Shown here piece by piece: positions 8,582-15,542 of a DNA stretch of 35,448 bases. A model generated the notes under the pieces. It saw nothing but the letters and a program-made list of their open reading frames with translations. It did not search any database and had not been told where the DNA came from. Both the position numbers and the translations under genes were made by a program. The stretch is from assembly GCA_025359985.1 (NCBI GenBank), contig JANYDB010000096.1:1-35448 (forward strand). The letters run 5' to 3'. Source of the DNA: Burkholderiales bacterium. Lineage in GTDB: Bacteria > Pseudomonadota > Gammaproteobacteria > Burkholderiales > Usitatibacteraceae. Numbering within the stretch: the stretch's first letter is position 1; each line of letters starts with the position of its first letter.

Positions 8582-8876
8582 TTTTCAGGCGCGATCCCAA
8601 GTTGAGGGTGGAAACAAAGCCCCAAATTTGGGCCCGGGCTGGCGCGAGACGCTAAAACAAATAAAGCAGTTTCGTGGTTCCGGTGAAGATGGTTTGAAAG
8701 TTTGGCCAAGGCGTATCTACTTCCTAGACGTATTGATGCAGCTTGGTAATTTGCGCTGATTTGAACATAAATGAGTATTTTCTGCTGAGATGCCCGGCTT
8801 CGTAAGATGCACATCACCAGTACCTTTGGCATCCAAGTGCTTATTGCCAATAATTATTTTTTAATCGAGACCAAAC
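8582..8876. other. intergenic gap before the VIT-family gene
   Basis: No gene recognised. A 12-bp palindrome, CCCAAATTTGGG, lies near 8623-8634 inside a larger imperfect inverted repeat (AGCCC...GGGCT), but no T-run follows, so it is not a clear terminator. An AT-rich stretch at about 8845-8865 could hold the promoter of the next gene. Confidence 0.4.
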
Positions 8877-9590
8877 ATGCCCGCTGATATCCCGCGTGAA
8901 CAGCACCGCACCCACAATATTGGTTGGCTTCGCGCGGCGGTATTGGGGGCTAATGATGGCATTCTCTCAACCGCTAGCTTGATCGTTGGGGTGGCCGCGG
9001 CTAACGCATCTCACCATGCGATATTGATCGCGGGCATCGCGGGTCTGGTTGCGGGAGCGATGTCGATGGCTGCAGGTGAATATGTGTCTGTCAGCTCGCA
9101 GGCCGACACCGAGCGTGCCGATGTTGAACGCGAGCGCCTGGAGCATTTGGCCAATCCTGACTTTGAGCTGGCCGAGCTGGCGAAAATTTATGCGGATCGC
9201 GGTCTTAATCCCGTATTGGCAAATCAGGTTGCTGAGGAACTTACCGCCCGCGGTGCGCTGGCCGCACATACGCGTGACGAGCTGGGCATTACAGCTGCAC
9301 TCAGTGCGCGGCCTATTCAAGCAGCACTGGCATCAGCTGCCGCGTTTACGGTGGGTGCTGTGTTGCCGTTGGTAGCGGCTTTTGTCGTGCCTGCAAACAG
9401 TATTGGCAGCAACGTGGCGCAAATCGTCAGCGGTGTTTCACTGTTGTTTTTAGCGTTGCTCGGCGCATTGGCGGCTTATGCAGGCGGCGCAAAAATAAGC
9501 GTTGGCATATTGCGTGTTACGTTTTGGGGAGCGGCAGCCATGGCAATAACGGCTTTAGTGGGCAAGCTTTTTGGGACGATGACGCCATAG
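8877..9590 (+). CDS. VIT family (Ccc1-like) iron/manganese transporter
   Basis: 237 residues. The start NIGWLRAAVLGANDGILSTASLIVGVAAA is the first conserved membrane span of the VIT1/CCC1 family ('R..vlGanDGi.s..sl..G'), followed by GLVAGAMSMAAGEYVSVSSQADTERAD, the second signature carrying conserved metal-path residues. A cytoplasmic helical metal-binding domain rich in Glu/Asp spans about residues 75-140 (ERERLEHLANPDFELAELAKIYADRGL). Three more spans follow. These proteins export divalent Fe or Mn from the cytoplasm by proton antiport. It ends with TAG followed at once by TAA and converges with trxC 27 bp away. Confidence 0.88.
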   Translation: MPADIPREQHRTHNIGWLRAAVLGANDGILSTASLIVGVAAANASHHAILIAGIAGLVAGAMSMAAGEYVSVSSQADTERADVERERLEHLANPDFELAELAKIYADRGLNPVLANQVAEELTARGALAAHTRDELGITAALSARPIQAALASAAAFTVGAVLPLVAAFVVPANSIGSNVAQIVSGVSLLFLALLGALAAYAGGAKISVGILRVTFWGAAAMAITALVGKLFGTMTP

Positions 9591-9617
9591 TAAAGTCGCG
9601 CACGCCCGCGTACCGTG

Positions 9618-10058
9618 CTATGGTTTTTGACGCAACGCCACGAGCTCTTTGTTCACCCAGTAAATTAAATCTGTGGCAGAGGTCGTGCCGGAAAGCCTGG
9701 CCAGCTCATGGTTTTGGTTGAACAAAATGAGCGTGGGAATACTGCGGATCGCATAACGCGCACTGGCCTGTGGAGCGGCATCACTATCCACTTTTATAAA
9801 TCGCACATCGGGTAATTGCAGTGCGGCTTTGGCAAATTGCGGCGCCATGGCTTTGCATGGTCCGCACCATGCCGCCCAAAAATCAACCAGCACCGGCAGC
9901 TCTGTGTTGGTGAGATAGACCGGCAATGCGGTGTCCGCCAGCGGCATGGGTTCATCGAACATCAACGGCGTTTTGCAGCTCCCGCAAACCGGCGCATCGT
10001 GCAGACGTTTTGACGGTATACGATTTGTCGCCAGACAATTCGGGCAGGCTAAGTACAT
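9618..10058 (-). CDS. trxC: thioredoxin 2 (TrxC)
   Basis: 146 residues. The N-terminal zinc-binding module has two CxxC pairs (C5/C8 in CPNC and C25/C28 in CGSC), which distinguishes thioredoxin 2 from thioredoxin 1. The thioredoxin fold follows with the redox-active WCGPC at 64-68 and the cis-proline in IPTLILF. It reduces cytoplasmic protein disulfides and in E. coli belongs to the oxidative-stress (OxyR) response. Its ATG overlaps the TAA of the upstream gene by one base (TAATG), so translation is probably coupled. It ends in TAG. Length matches the family (about 140-150). Confidence 0.95.
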   Translation of the reverse strand: MYLACPNCLATNRIPSKRLHDAPVCGSCKTPLMFDEPMPLADTALPVYLTNTELPVLVDFWAAWCGPCKAMAPQFAKAALQLPDVRFIKVDSDAAPQASARYAIRSIPTLILFNQNHELARLSGTTSATDLIYWVNKELVALRQKP

Positions 10059-10489
10059 TAACGTTCCTCTACGTTCCAGTACATCGTGATTTCACGCCGG
10101 GTCTTTTTGCTGATCAATACTTTTTGCGATTGTGTAATCTCCAATCCGGTTGCACTCACAGTGTATCGGCCGACCGGTAAATCCACCAGCAGCCACGGCC
10201 CATCGGTGGTGCATTCAAACACGGTGGCACCGGCCTGGTCGGTAATTTTTACCACGGAGTCGCCCAGATATTTGCCCGATTTTGCGGCAACTTTTAATAG
10301 CAAGGAAAAATTGTACCGTTGCGCCATCATCTCCTGGCGCTCATCGATGGTCACCCCGCCCGTGATGTACGCAATGCCGCTGGCGGTCTGCGGGCTCAGT
10401 GCATGAACGCGTTGCGTGCTCAGCGTGCTGAACAGTGCGATGGTTGTGAATGCCAAAGCCGCAATCGTGCGAGTCAAAACAGGTTTCAT
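10058..10489 (-). CDS. secreted protein of unknown function with carboxypeptidase-regulatory-like fold
   Basis: 143 residues. It has an N-terminal signal peptide with basic start MKPVLTR, a hydrophobic core (about 8-22) and a likely cleavage near VHA-L at about 30, so it is periplasmic or outer-membrane. The mature part includes NFSLLLKVAAKSGKYLGDSVVKITDQ, VFECTTDGPWLLVDLPVGRYTVSATG and a final beta-strand, a pattern of a small Ig-like/carboxypeptidase-regulatory beta-sandwich ('dGp.l...lp.G.Y.v.a...g'). AAGGAA precedes the start. It overlaps trxC by one base. I know no specific function; similar short proteins are annotated as hypothetical. Confidence 0.7.
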   Translation of the reverse strand: MKPVLTRTIAALAFTTIALFSTLSTQRVHALSPQTASGIAYITGGVTIDERQEMMAQRYNFSLLLKVAAKSGKYLGDSVVKITDQAGATVFECTTDGPWLLVDLPVGRYTVSATGLEITQSQKVLISKKTRREITMYWNVEER

Positions 10490-10830
10490 GCGCGTTCCTT
10501 TTTTGTTGAGTTGTAGATCATGGTGGTCAATTAATAATTAATCATCATTGCCCTTCTAATTATTCGCGAATGCCCGCAACGCGTATTGCGTAATCGCAAA
10601 CTTTCGTAGCCAGATTAGAGCGTGGCAAGATTGAACGACGATTGGAATGAAATCGTTAGTTGGAAATAAAACTCGCCATTCGGCGGGTATCCTAAGGCAA
10701 AAAAGCGTCAAGATGCCCGCCGATATTGGGCCTTGATTTTAAATTTTAGGCATGTCTACTAAGGACCTAGCTGCCGAGTGCGCTGAATGAATAAACATTC
10801 ATCACATACCAGTGCCTTAAAAACACGGCT
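10490..10830. other. intergenic gap with an 11-bp-stem inverted repeat
   Basis: This 341-bp gap between the secreted-protein/trxC pair and uspA holds no gene I can support. It contains an inverted repeat whose arms 10680-10690 and 10713-10723 (TCGGCGGGTAT and ATGCCCGCCGA) pair over 11 bp with one G-U, around a 22-base A-rich loop. No T-run follows on either strand, so it may be an RNA structure or a relic. AT-rich ATTAAT-A-ATTAAT near 10533 may be part of the promoter for the minus-strand pair. Confidence 0.4.
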
Positions 10831-11292
10831 TTATTCGTGCGCTTGGGTGCGGTGAACGACAACCACGGGCGTCTTCGCGGTATGCAGGAGTTTCATCGTG
10901 ATTGAGCCCATGACGGCGGTGCGGATGACGCTGAGAACAGCGCCGACACCGTGGATGCCGACATATATAAAATCGGCGGCATTGTGCTCTGCAAAATTAT
11001 TGATCGCGTGAGTGGTTTCACCCAGTAGTTGTTGGCATTGGTATGGAATGCCCGATTTATCCAATAATATTTTGCTGTTGAGCATTGCTTGGTCGGCGTC
11101 TTCCTTGATGATGCGATCAATGGTTTCGTTATCAACCACCACATGGGTGCCGTAGATATGCGGAATGGGTGCAGTAACATGCACCAGATGAATCTCCACG
11201 GGTTCGACAAACAGTGGGCGGTGTTTAATAAGCGCGCGCGTCGCAGCCAATGATGACTCGGAGCCATCCACAGCCAGAACGATTTTTATCAT
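10831..11292 (-). CDS. universal stress protein, UspA family
   Basis: 153 residues, a single Usp domain. It begins MIKIVLAVDGSESSLAATRAL, the first beta-strand with the conserved Asp, and ends with GIHGVGAVLSVIRTAVMGSITMKLLHTAKTPVVVV, which carries the G-2x-G-9x-G-S/T ATP-binding pattern (GVHG..., then GS) and the terminal VVVV strand. It is therefore likely to be an ATP-binding Usp. Cytoplasmic, associated with starvation and oxidative stress. It is the second gene after the eRF1-like gene (12 bp between), almost certainly co-transcribed. Ends in TAA. Confidence 0.92.
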   Translation of the reverse strand: MIKIVLAVDGSESSLAATRALIKHRPLFVEPVEIHLVHVTAPIPHIYGTHVVVDNETIDRIIKEDADQAMLNSKILLDKSGIPYQCQQLLGETTHAINNFAEHNAADFIYVGIHGVGAVLSVIRTAVMGSITMKLLHTAKTPVVVVHRTQAHE

Positions 11293-11304
11293 TCGCCCGA
11301 ATCC

Positions 11305-11709
11305 TCATTGGGCTTGATGATGTGGCCCCAGGCGTGGTTTTAACATCGAAAAAAAATGGCGTGCATGATCAATGAGCTCGCCGGTCGTGATGCGATCAAG
11401 CGTCTTAACTTTGACGATGCATTTGGCTAGAGCGGGTTGGTGTTGTTCGGTGAATTTGAGAAATTCAGTTTTAGCATCTGCTGGACCCGTCAGTATGATT
11501 TCAGTGCTGTCACCAATAGCTGCCAGCACATCGCGAAAATAATCAGCGTGCGGTTTTATGTTGCCATCACCGACTGCGTCGGCTTTGTGATGCAGATGCT
11601 CTTTACCATGGTGTGAAACGACAGATGTAATCGACTCGGTTTCGCGGTCAAGATGGATCACATAAGCGCTGCGATGATCGAGCCAAATTAAGGCATGGTG
11701 GGACGACAT
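11305..11709 (-). CDS. eRF1-domain-like protein (often annotated translational machinery protein)
   Basis: 134 residues. It starts HHALIWLDHRSAYVIHLDRE and has the core EIILTGPADAKTEFLKF and KTLDRITTGELIDHARHFF. From memory this 'iLltGPg.aK.ef..yi' plus 'vet.D..TdgeLv..ar.yF' pattern matches the third domain of eRF1/Dom34-type proteins and the bacterial eRF1-like families, which lack the tRNA-mimic catalytic GGQ domain. A strong ribosome site AGGAGAAG lies before the ATG. It is His-rich at both ends. Co-transcription with uspA suggests a stress role, perhaps at ribosomes; this is inference, as no biochemical role is established to my knowledge. Confidence 0.65.
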   Translation of the reverse strand: MSSHHALIWLDHRSAYVIHLDRETESITSVVSHHGKEHLHHKADAVGDGNIKPHADYFRDVLAAIGDSTEIILTGPADAKTEFLKFTEQHQPALAKCIVKVKTLDRITTGELIDHARHFFSMLKPRLGPHHQAQ

Positions 11710-11780
11710 ATTCTTCTCCTGTAAATGTGTGTTGTATCGGTAAATTTAATAATTCGATGGTTGTAAATCGAAATGGTGAA

Positions 11781-12191
11781 TCAAAGGCTGGCATGCGGAA
11801 TATTTTTTTCGCGCCGGGTTTGACAAGGCATGCAACATACTGCCGTGGGGTTGACGCTGAGGCGCTTGACACCGATGTGACGTGCGCAGTCTTCGCACAC
11901 ACCATATTTGCCTAAGGTGATTGCCGTCAGGCCGGCCTCAATCAAATCGAGCTGAGTGCTGGCGCGTGTCATTGTGGAGATGCCCGCATCGTTCAACACA
12001 TTAACCACGGCATCATCATCCGTAGTCTCGCTGTATTGGATTACTTCGGTTGCGTCGCTGAGTTCGCGATTTGCTACATTGCGCTTGACGAATTCTTCGT
12101 GCATCGCATCGCGAATACGGGTTTGCTCTTTATCCAGTTGTCGCTTAAGGCCCACGATTTCAGTATGCGTAAGGCCATTCATCGCTTTCAT
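11781..12191 (-). CDS. TraR/DksA-type C4 zinc-finger protein
   Basis: 136 residues. An N-terminal coiled-coil hairpin (about residues 8-95) carries acidic residues at its tip (SETTDDDAVVN), as in DksA, which inserts its hairpin into the RNA polymerase secondary channel. The C-terminal zinc finger has C99-x2-C102-x17-C120-x2-C123 in CEDCARHIG...CCMPC, exactly the DksA spacing. The hairpin is shorter than in housekeeping DksA and the N-terminus lacks the usual long leader, so this is an accessory paralogue. Both ATGs (codons 1 and 4) are possible. It lies 71 bp upstream of the eRF1-like/uspA pair on the same strand, possibly one stress operon. Confidence 0.85.
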   Translation of the reverse strand: MKAMNGLTHTEIVGLKRQLDKEQTRIRDAMHEEFVKRNVANRELSDATEVIQYSETTDDDAVVNVLNDAGISTMTRASTQLDLIEAGLTAITLGKYGVCEDCARHIGVKRLSVNPTAVCCMPCQTRREKNIPHASL

Positions 12192-12238
12192 ATGGACATC
12201 CCGACGGGTTTCATGACTGGGGTTTCATAAATGGGCTC

Positions 12239-13165
12239 TCATGAATTGACCAGGATAGGAATGGCCAATGATGACCAGATAGAGTTATTTCGTTTGAACG
12301 CACTAGGCAAAATTTGCTGCTGGACATTTTCGATATGGCGATTAGCGCATAGCGGCGCGGGAATCTGAATTTTTTTCAGGGTGCGCAACAGTTCAATATT
12401 AAGTAACGATACGGCGCGCTGATTGATAGTAATAAGGCGAGCGTCCTGCAATGCCGATAGTGAGCGGCTTACGGTTTCAAGCGTGAGGCCGAGATAGCTG
12501 CCCATTTCCTGACGAGTCATGTGCAGATTGAAATGGGTGGCTGAGCAGCCCATTGCCTGAAAACGCTCCGAGAGAAAAATCAGAAATCTTGCTACCCGCG
12601 CCTCAGCGCCGAGCATGCCCAATAGTGCAACAATCGCGTGTTCGCGCACCAACTCGCGGCCAATTGCGCCATAAAACCAGTTTTGCATTAGCGCATACTG
12701 ACGGCCTAAAGCAACCAGATCGCTAAATGGCACGACCACCAGCTCGCATTCCGTCAGCGCCACCATGTGGGAGGCATAGCGCTCGGCATGCATGCCATCA
12801 ATGCCCAGCACATCACCCCTAAGTGGGAACCCCAAAATTTGTTCATGCCCGCTTTCGTCCAGCAACAGCGCTTTGAGACAACCTGACTTGACGATATACA
12901 CCGATTCAAATTTATCGCCACTGCTGAATATCCATTGCCCCGCCTTCATACGTTTATGTTGAAACTGGATGTCCTCAGCTTTATCGATTTCAGGCAAACC
13001 GAGCAACTCACAAAGCTCTGATAGCGAACTCCATCCACGGTCATGTGCTGACTGCCCGATAGCGGCAATGGCATTTGTTTCTTCTCGCCGAGAGGACATC
13101 ATGAGGTGCAGTGATGGCGAAGTTGATGATAGCGGTAGCGGCAATTTAAACGGGAGTGCAGCCAT
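12239..13165 (-). CDS. Crp/Fnr family transcriptional regulator (Fnr-like helix, no iron-sulfur cluster)
   Basis: 308 residues. A cyclic-nucleotide-binding-type beta-barrel (about 65-180: GQWIFSSGDKFESVYIVKSGCLKALL) is followed by a dimer helix and a winged helix-turn-helix with MTRQEMGSYLGLTLETVSRSLSALQ (about 213-238). The recognition helix keeps E..SR of Fnr, predicting TTGAT-N4-ATCAA targets. Only one cysteine lies before the barrel, so the Fnr [4Fe-4S] ligands are missing and oxygen sensing by that route is unlikely. An unusual tail of about 45 residues after the wing is Ile/Leu/Asn-rich. The start could also be at the Met-Met at codons 22-23. It lies about 47 bp before the DksA-type gene on the same strand. 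Confidence 0.85.
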   Translation of the reverse strand: MAALPFKLPLPLSSTSPSLHLMMSSRREETNAIAAIGQSAHDRGWSSLSELCELLGLPEIDKAEDIQFQHKRMKAGQWIFSSGDKFESVYIVKSGCLKALLLDESGHEQILGFPLRGDVLGIDGMHAERYASHMVALTECELVVVPFSDLVALGRQYALMQNWFYGAIGRELVREHAIVALLGMLGAEARVARFLIFLSERFQAMGCSATHFNLHMTRQEMGSYLGLTLETVSRSLSALQDARLITINQRAVSLLNIELLRTLKKIQIPAPLCANRHIENVQQQILPSAFKRNNSIWSSLAIPILVNS

Positions 13166-13267
13166 GGTCTAGCTTTCTTTGGGGTTTGACAGCAGGCTTT
13201 AAAAAATCCGTGATACTCGTTTCCCAACGTCGCTTTGACCTATTTTCAGTAGCAGAGCTTGCGCTGA

Positions 13268-14191
13268 TTACTGCGTGAAAAGAACCTCCACACGGCGGTT
13301 TAGCTGTCGTCCAGCGGCAGTGCTATTGCTCGCAACCGGCTGCTCTTGCCCATGTGCTTTCATGCTGAGGCGCTCTGCTGGTACCCCAAGATTAACCAAC
13401 GCACTCATGACCGCGTTGGCGCGTCGCTCGGAAAGAGCATAGTTCGCATCAGCTCCGCCTACGCTATCGGTATAGCCTTCAATCAGCGCTTTACGCTGGG
13501 GATTATCTCTAAACACATTGGCTATCTTGACCATGCTGTTGTTGCCGTCGGCCAATAAACGAGCTTGACCGCTATCGAACAATACGTCGCCCAATGTAAC
13601 CACCATGCCGCGATCAGTCTTCTTGGCGTTGAGATCTTTGAGCTGCATTTCAAGATCATTAACGCGTGCGTTACTGCGATCAACAATCGCTTGTTCGCGC
13701 ATGGCGGCGGTGGCGGCGGCCGCATTGGCCGCCGCACCGGCATTGGCCAGTTCAGCATCTTTGATCGCGTTGGTTTGTTGCGATGCCGCCAGTTGTTGCT
13801 GCGCGACTTCCGCTTCACGGGTGCGAGAGGCGAGACGCATGCGATCCCGCTCGGCCGCCGCACCTTCCACCGCAGTTTGCGCGGCCTTGCTTGATGCAGT
13901 TTCTTGCGCAATGGTGACGCGCTGACCGGTCATGTAAGCCAGATGATTGACATTCGCTGTGGTGCCACCATCAGCTAAAGCTTTATCGGCCACGCGCAGC
14001 GATTCTGCGGCGCGTTTTAATTCTTCGGGTGCCAGCGTTGCAACCTGCGCATCGTTTTGTGCAGCGTTATACCGGCTGCGGGCCTGATCCAGTGCGCTAT
14101 TACGGTCAGGCGTAGAGCTACATGCAGCCAGCGTGGCTAAAGTGGTGAGAGTGACAAGATGTAAAGTGAGACTGCTGATTCGGGTATACAT
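13268..14191 (-). CDS. OmpA-family lipoprotein with N-terminal DUF4398-like helical domain
   Basis: 307 residues. The signal peptide ends in the lipobox TLAAC (lipidated Cys24). A long Ala/Gln/Glu-rich helical part (about 30-190), beginning SALDQARSRYNAAQNDAQVATLAPEELKRAAESL, matches DUF4398-type helical repeats. The C-terminal OmpA-like domain (about 195-307) has VTLGDVLFDSGQARL, GYTDSVGGADANYALSERRANAVMSALVNLGV and the final NRRVEVLF, the peptidoglycan-binding signature with the conserved Asp and Arg. It should tether the outer membrane to the cell wall. The minus-strand gene just upstream encodes a free-standing DUF4398 lipoprotein, so the two probably act together and share a promoter. 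Confidence 0.9.
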   Translation of the reverse strand: MYTRISSLTLHLVTLTTLATLAACSSTPDRNSALDQARSRYNAAQNDAQVATLAPEELKRAAESLRVADKALADGGTTANVNHLAYMTGQRVTIAQETASSKAAQTAVEGAAAERDRMRLASRTREAEVAQQQLAASQQTNAIKDAELANAGAAANAAAATAAMREQAIVDRSNARVNDLEMQLKDLNAKKTDRGMVVTLGDVLFDSGQARLLADGNNSMVKIANVFRDNPQRKALIEGYTDSVGGADANYALSERRANAVMSALVNLGVPAERLSMKAHGQEQPVASNSTAAGRQLNRRVEVLFTQ

Positions 14192-14247
14192 ATTAGCTCC
14201 AGATCCGGTTACGTGATGAGTGAATAAATTGAAATATTGGTGGAGAT

Positions 14248-14658
14248 TTAACGTGTAATTTTGCGATCAATTTCTTCACGCAATACGCGCGCTGCGTCCT
14301 GTGATTCTTGGGCGGCCTTGCGGGCGCGGACCGATTGGGCGTGGAGTTCAGCAACCTGTGCATCAACCTCAGCCTGCTCAGCGAGTTGTTTGGCCCGATC
14401 ATAGTCTTTACTAATCACGGCTTGACGTGCGCTGGCCAGCTTGGCCGTAGCGATCTGTAATTCACCAGCTGCGCTTTCACTGGTACTGCTGGTGCTGGCG
14501 CGCTGGATGGCCGCTTCAGCTACCGCCATTTGCTCAACCGGCACCGGGGCGGTGGCACAGCCACTAATTAATATGGCCATAGCAAAAGCGGTAATCAGCA
14601 CCGCAGAATATGATGCAGGCGGTATTGGGAAAGAGTGAGTCAAATGTGGCTTATTCAT
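14248..14658 (-). CDS. DUF4398 domain lipoprotein
   Basis: 136 residues from the ATG at 14658 (AAGGAA six bases upstream); the frame extends upstream by 21 codons but without a ribosome site. Lipobox ILISGC gives lipidated Cys34. The mature part is helical, with VEQMAVAEAAIQRASTSSTSESAAGELQIATAKLASARQAVISKDYDRAKQLAEQAEVDAQVAEL, the DUF4398 pattern ('Ai..A...gA....peL..A..kl..A..a...k.y..A..lA.qA..dA.lA'). It lies 56 bp upstream of the OmpA-family gene, which carries a related domain. A copy of the recurrent TGTGCG...ACAGAC element lies 156 bp before its start. Confidence 0.85.
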   Translation of the reverse strand: MNKPHLTHSFPIPPASYSAVLITAFAMAILISGCATAPVPVEQMAVAEAAIQRASTSSTSESAAGELQIATAKLASARQAVISKDYDRAKQLAEQAEVDAQVAELHAQSVRARKAAQESQDAARVLREEIDRKITR

Positions 14659-14813
14659 GTGGATTCCTTGAAATAGATATGCACTGGCTAATGGTTGAAC
14701 TGTTTGAAGGCACGGGCGCAAACTTACCTACCAAACCAACATTCAACGCAGAATGGCTTGATGTATCGATTTAAATGCGCAAAACAAGTTTGAATGAAGG
14801 GAACCGTACCGTC

Positions 14814-14829
14814 TGTCTGTTAGCGCACA
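14814..14829 (-). promoter_or_regulatory. recurrent inverted-repeat element, copy 1 (DUF4398/OmpA)
   Basis: On the minus strand: TGTGCG-CTAA-CAGACA followed by GACGG. It lies 156 bp before the DUF4398 start, with the GAC side facing that gene. Four more directional copies with the same orientation rule occur in the window. The proximal half is the least conserved of the set. Confidence 0.5.
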
Positions 14830-14858
14830 TTGATCCGCGCCCGTAACGAACATTAAAA

Positions 14859-14880
14859 AGCCCTCTTTTTAAAAAGGGCT
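14859..14880 (-). terminator. rho-independent terminator of the PRC-barrel gene
   Basis: Read on the minus strand: AGCCCT, a TTTTAAAAAG middle that itself partly pairs, AGGGCT, then TTTTTAA. It starts 39 bp after the TAA at 14920, not after the internal TAG at 15076, so it marks 14920 as the true end of the PRC-barrel gene. Confidence 0.7.
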
Positions 14881-14919
14881 AAATGGGTGTTGAACCTGCA
14901 TAAGGCGCGAGCCCGAAAA

Positions 14920-15396
14920 TTACAGCCGTAGGTCTTTTGAATACGGTTTGGTGCCGTAGTAGGTATGGACTTCATCAGCCCAAGTTTGGTCTGCCATATT
15001 GGGCCATTTATCTTTATCAAATCCAGGCGCATGTTCGAGGCGCTCTTTTTTTACGTTCAGCACGAAGCATTTGTTCTAGGTATCAAGGGTCAGGGCGCTC
15101 CACGGCACCGCGAAAAGCTTCTCGCCCATCTTGAGAAAGCCGCCGAAAGACAGCACCGCATAATCGATTCTGCCGGTGCGCATATCCAACATAATTTCCT
15201 TGATGTCGCCTAGCTCTTCACTTTTATGGTTATAGACATCGTTGCCCAGGAGGGTGTTGGCCCCCATTATTTCGGAGCCAGGGCCATGCTTGGCATCACC
15301 ATTTGAACTGATGCCATTGCCGTTACCATTGCCATTTGCTTGACCGTTTATATTTCCTTTATACATGCCATAGGTATCGCGATCTTCATAGTTCAT
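14920..15396 (-). CDS. PRC-barrel domain protein, interrupted by an in-frame amber codon
   Basis: From ATG 15396 (AGGA seven bases upstream; the ATG at 15402 is too close to it) the frame runs to TAA at 14920 with one TAG at 15078-15076. N-terminal Asn/Gly repeats (about residues 16-30) are followed by the PRC-barrel: IMGANTLLGNDVYNHKSEELGDIKEIMLD, GRIDYAVLSFGGFLKMGEKLFAVPWSALTLDT, then the amber, then NKCFVLNVKKERLEHAPGFD and WPNMADQTWADEVHTYYG. The part after the amber is fully conserved family sequence, and the terminator lies beyond it. Without readthrough the product loses its last 52 residues but keeps most of the barrel. PRC-barrel proteins of this type are small stress or envelope-linked proteins of uncertain role. 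A recurrent regulatory element lies 121 bp upstream. Confidence 0.8.
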
Positions 15397-15516
15397 AGTC
15401 ATATCCTATCAATTACTTTAAAATTGAAAATTGAGTAACGCTCGATATAGGCGGCTTGATTTCGGCTACATATCCTGCGTACTTAATAAAGAATAGGCGG
15501 ATGACCGAAGGCGGTC

Positions 15517-15532
15517 TGTATGGCAACGCACA
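15517..15532 (-). promoter_or_regulatory. recurrent inverted-repeat element, copy 2 (PRC-barrel gene)
   Basis: On the minus strand: TGTGCG-TTGC-CATACA followed by GACCG. It lies in the 140-bp gap before the PRC-barrel gene, 121 bp from its start, with the GACCG side facing the gene. Confidence 0.6.
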
Positions 15533-15542
15533 TAAAAATAAG

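Noticed and set aside
8620-8650. AGCCC...GGGCT inverted repeat as terminator of cbpM
   Set aside because: No T-run follows on either strand and the stem is interrupted; left as unexplained structure.
2145-15078. Complete reassignment of TAG to glutamine
   Set aside because: TAG closes 12 of the 33 gene ends I checked, including trxC, kefC, DUF2252 and the NYN gene, at the lengths expected for their families.
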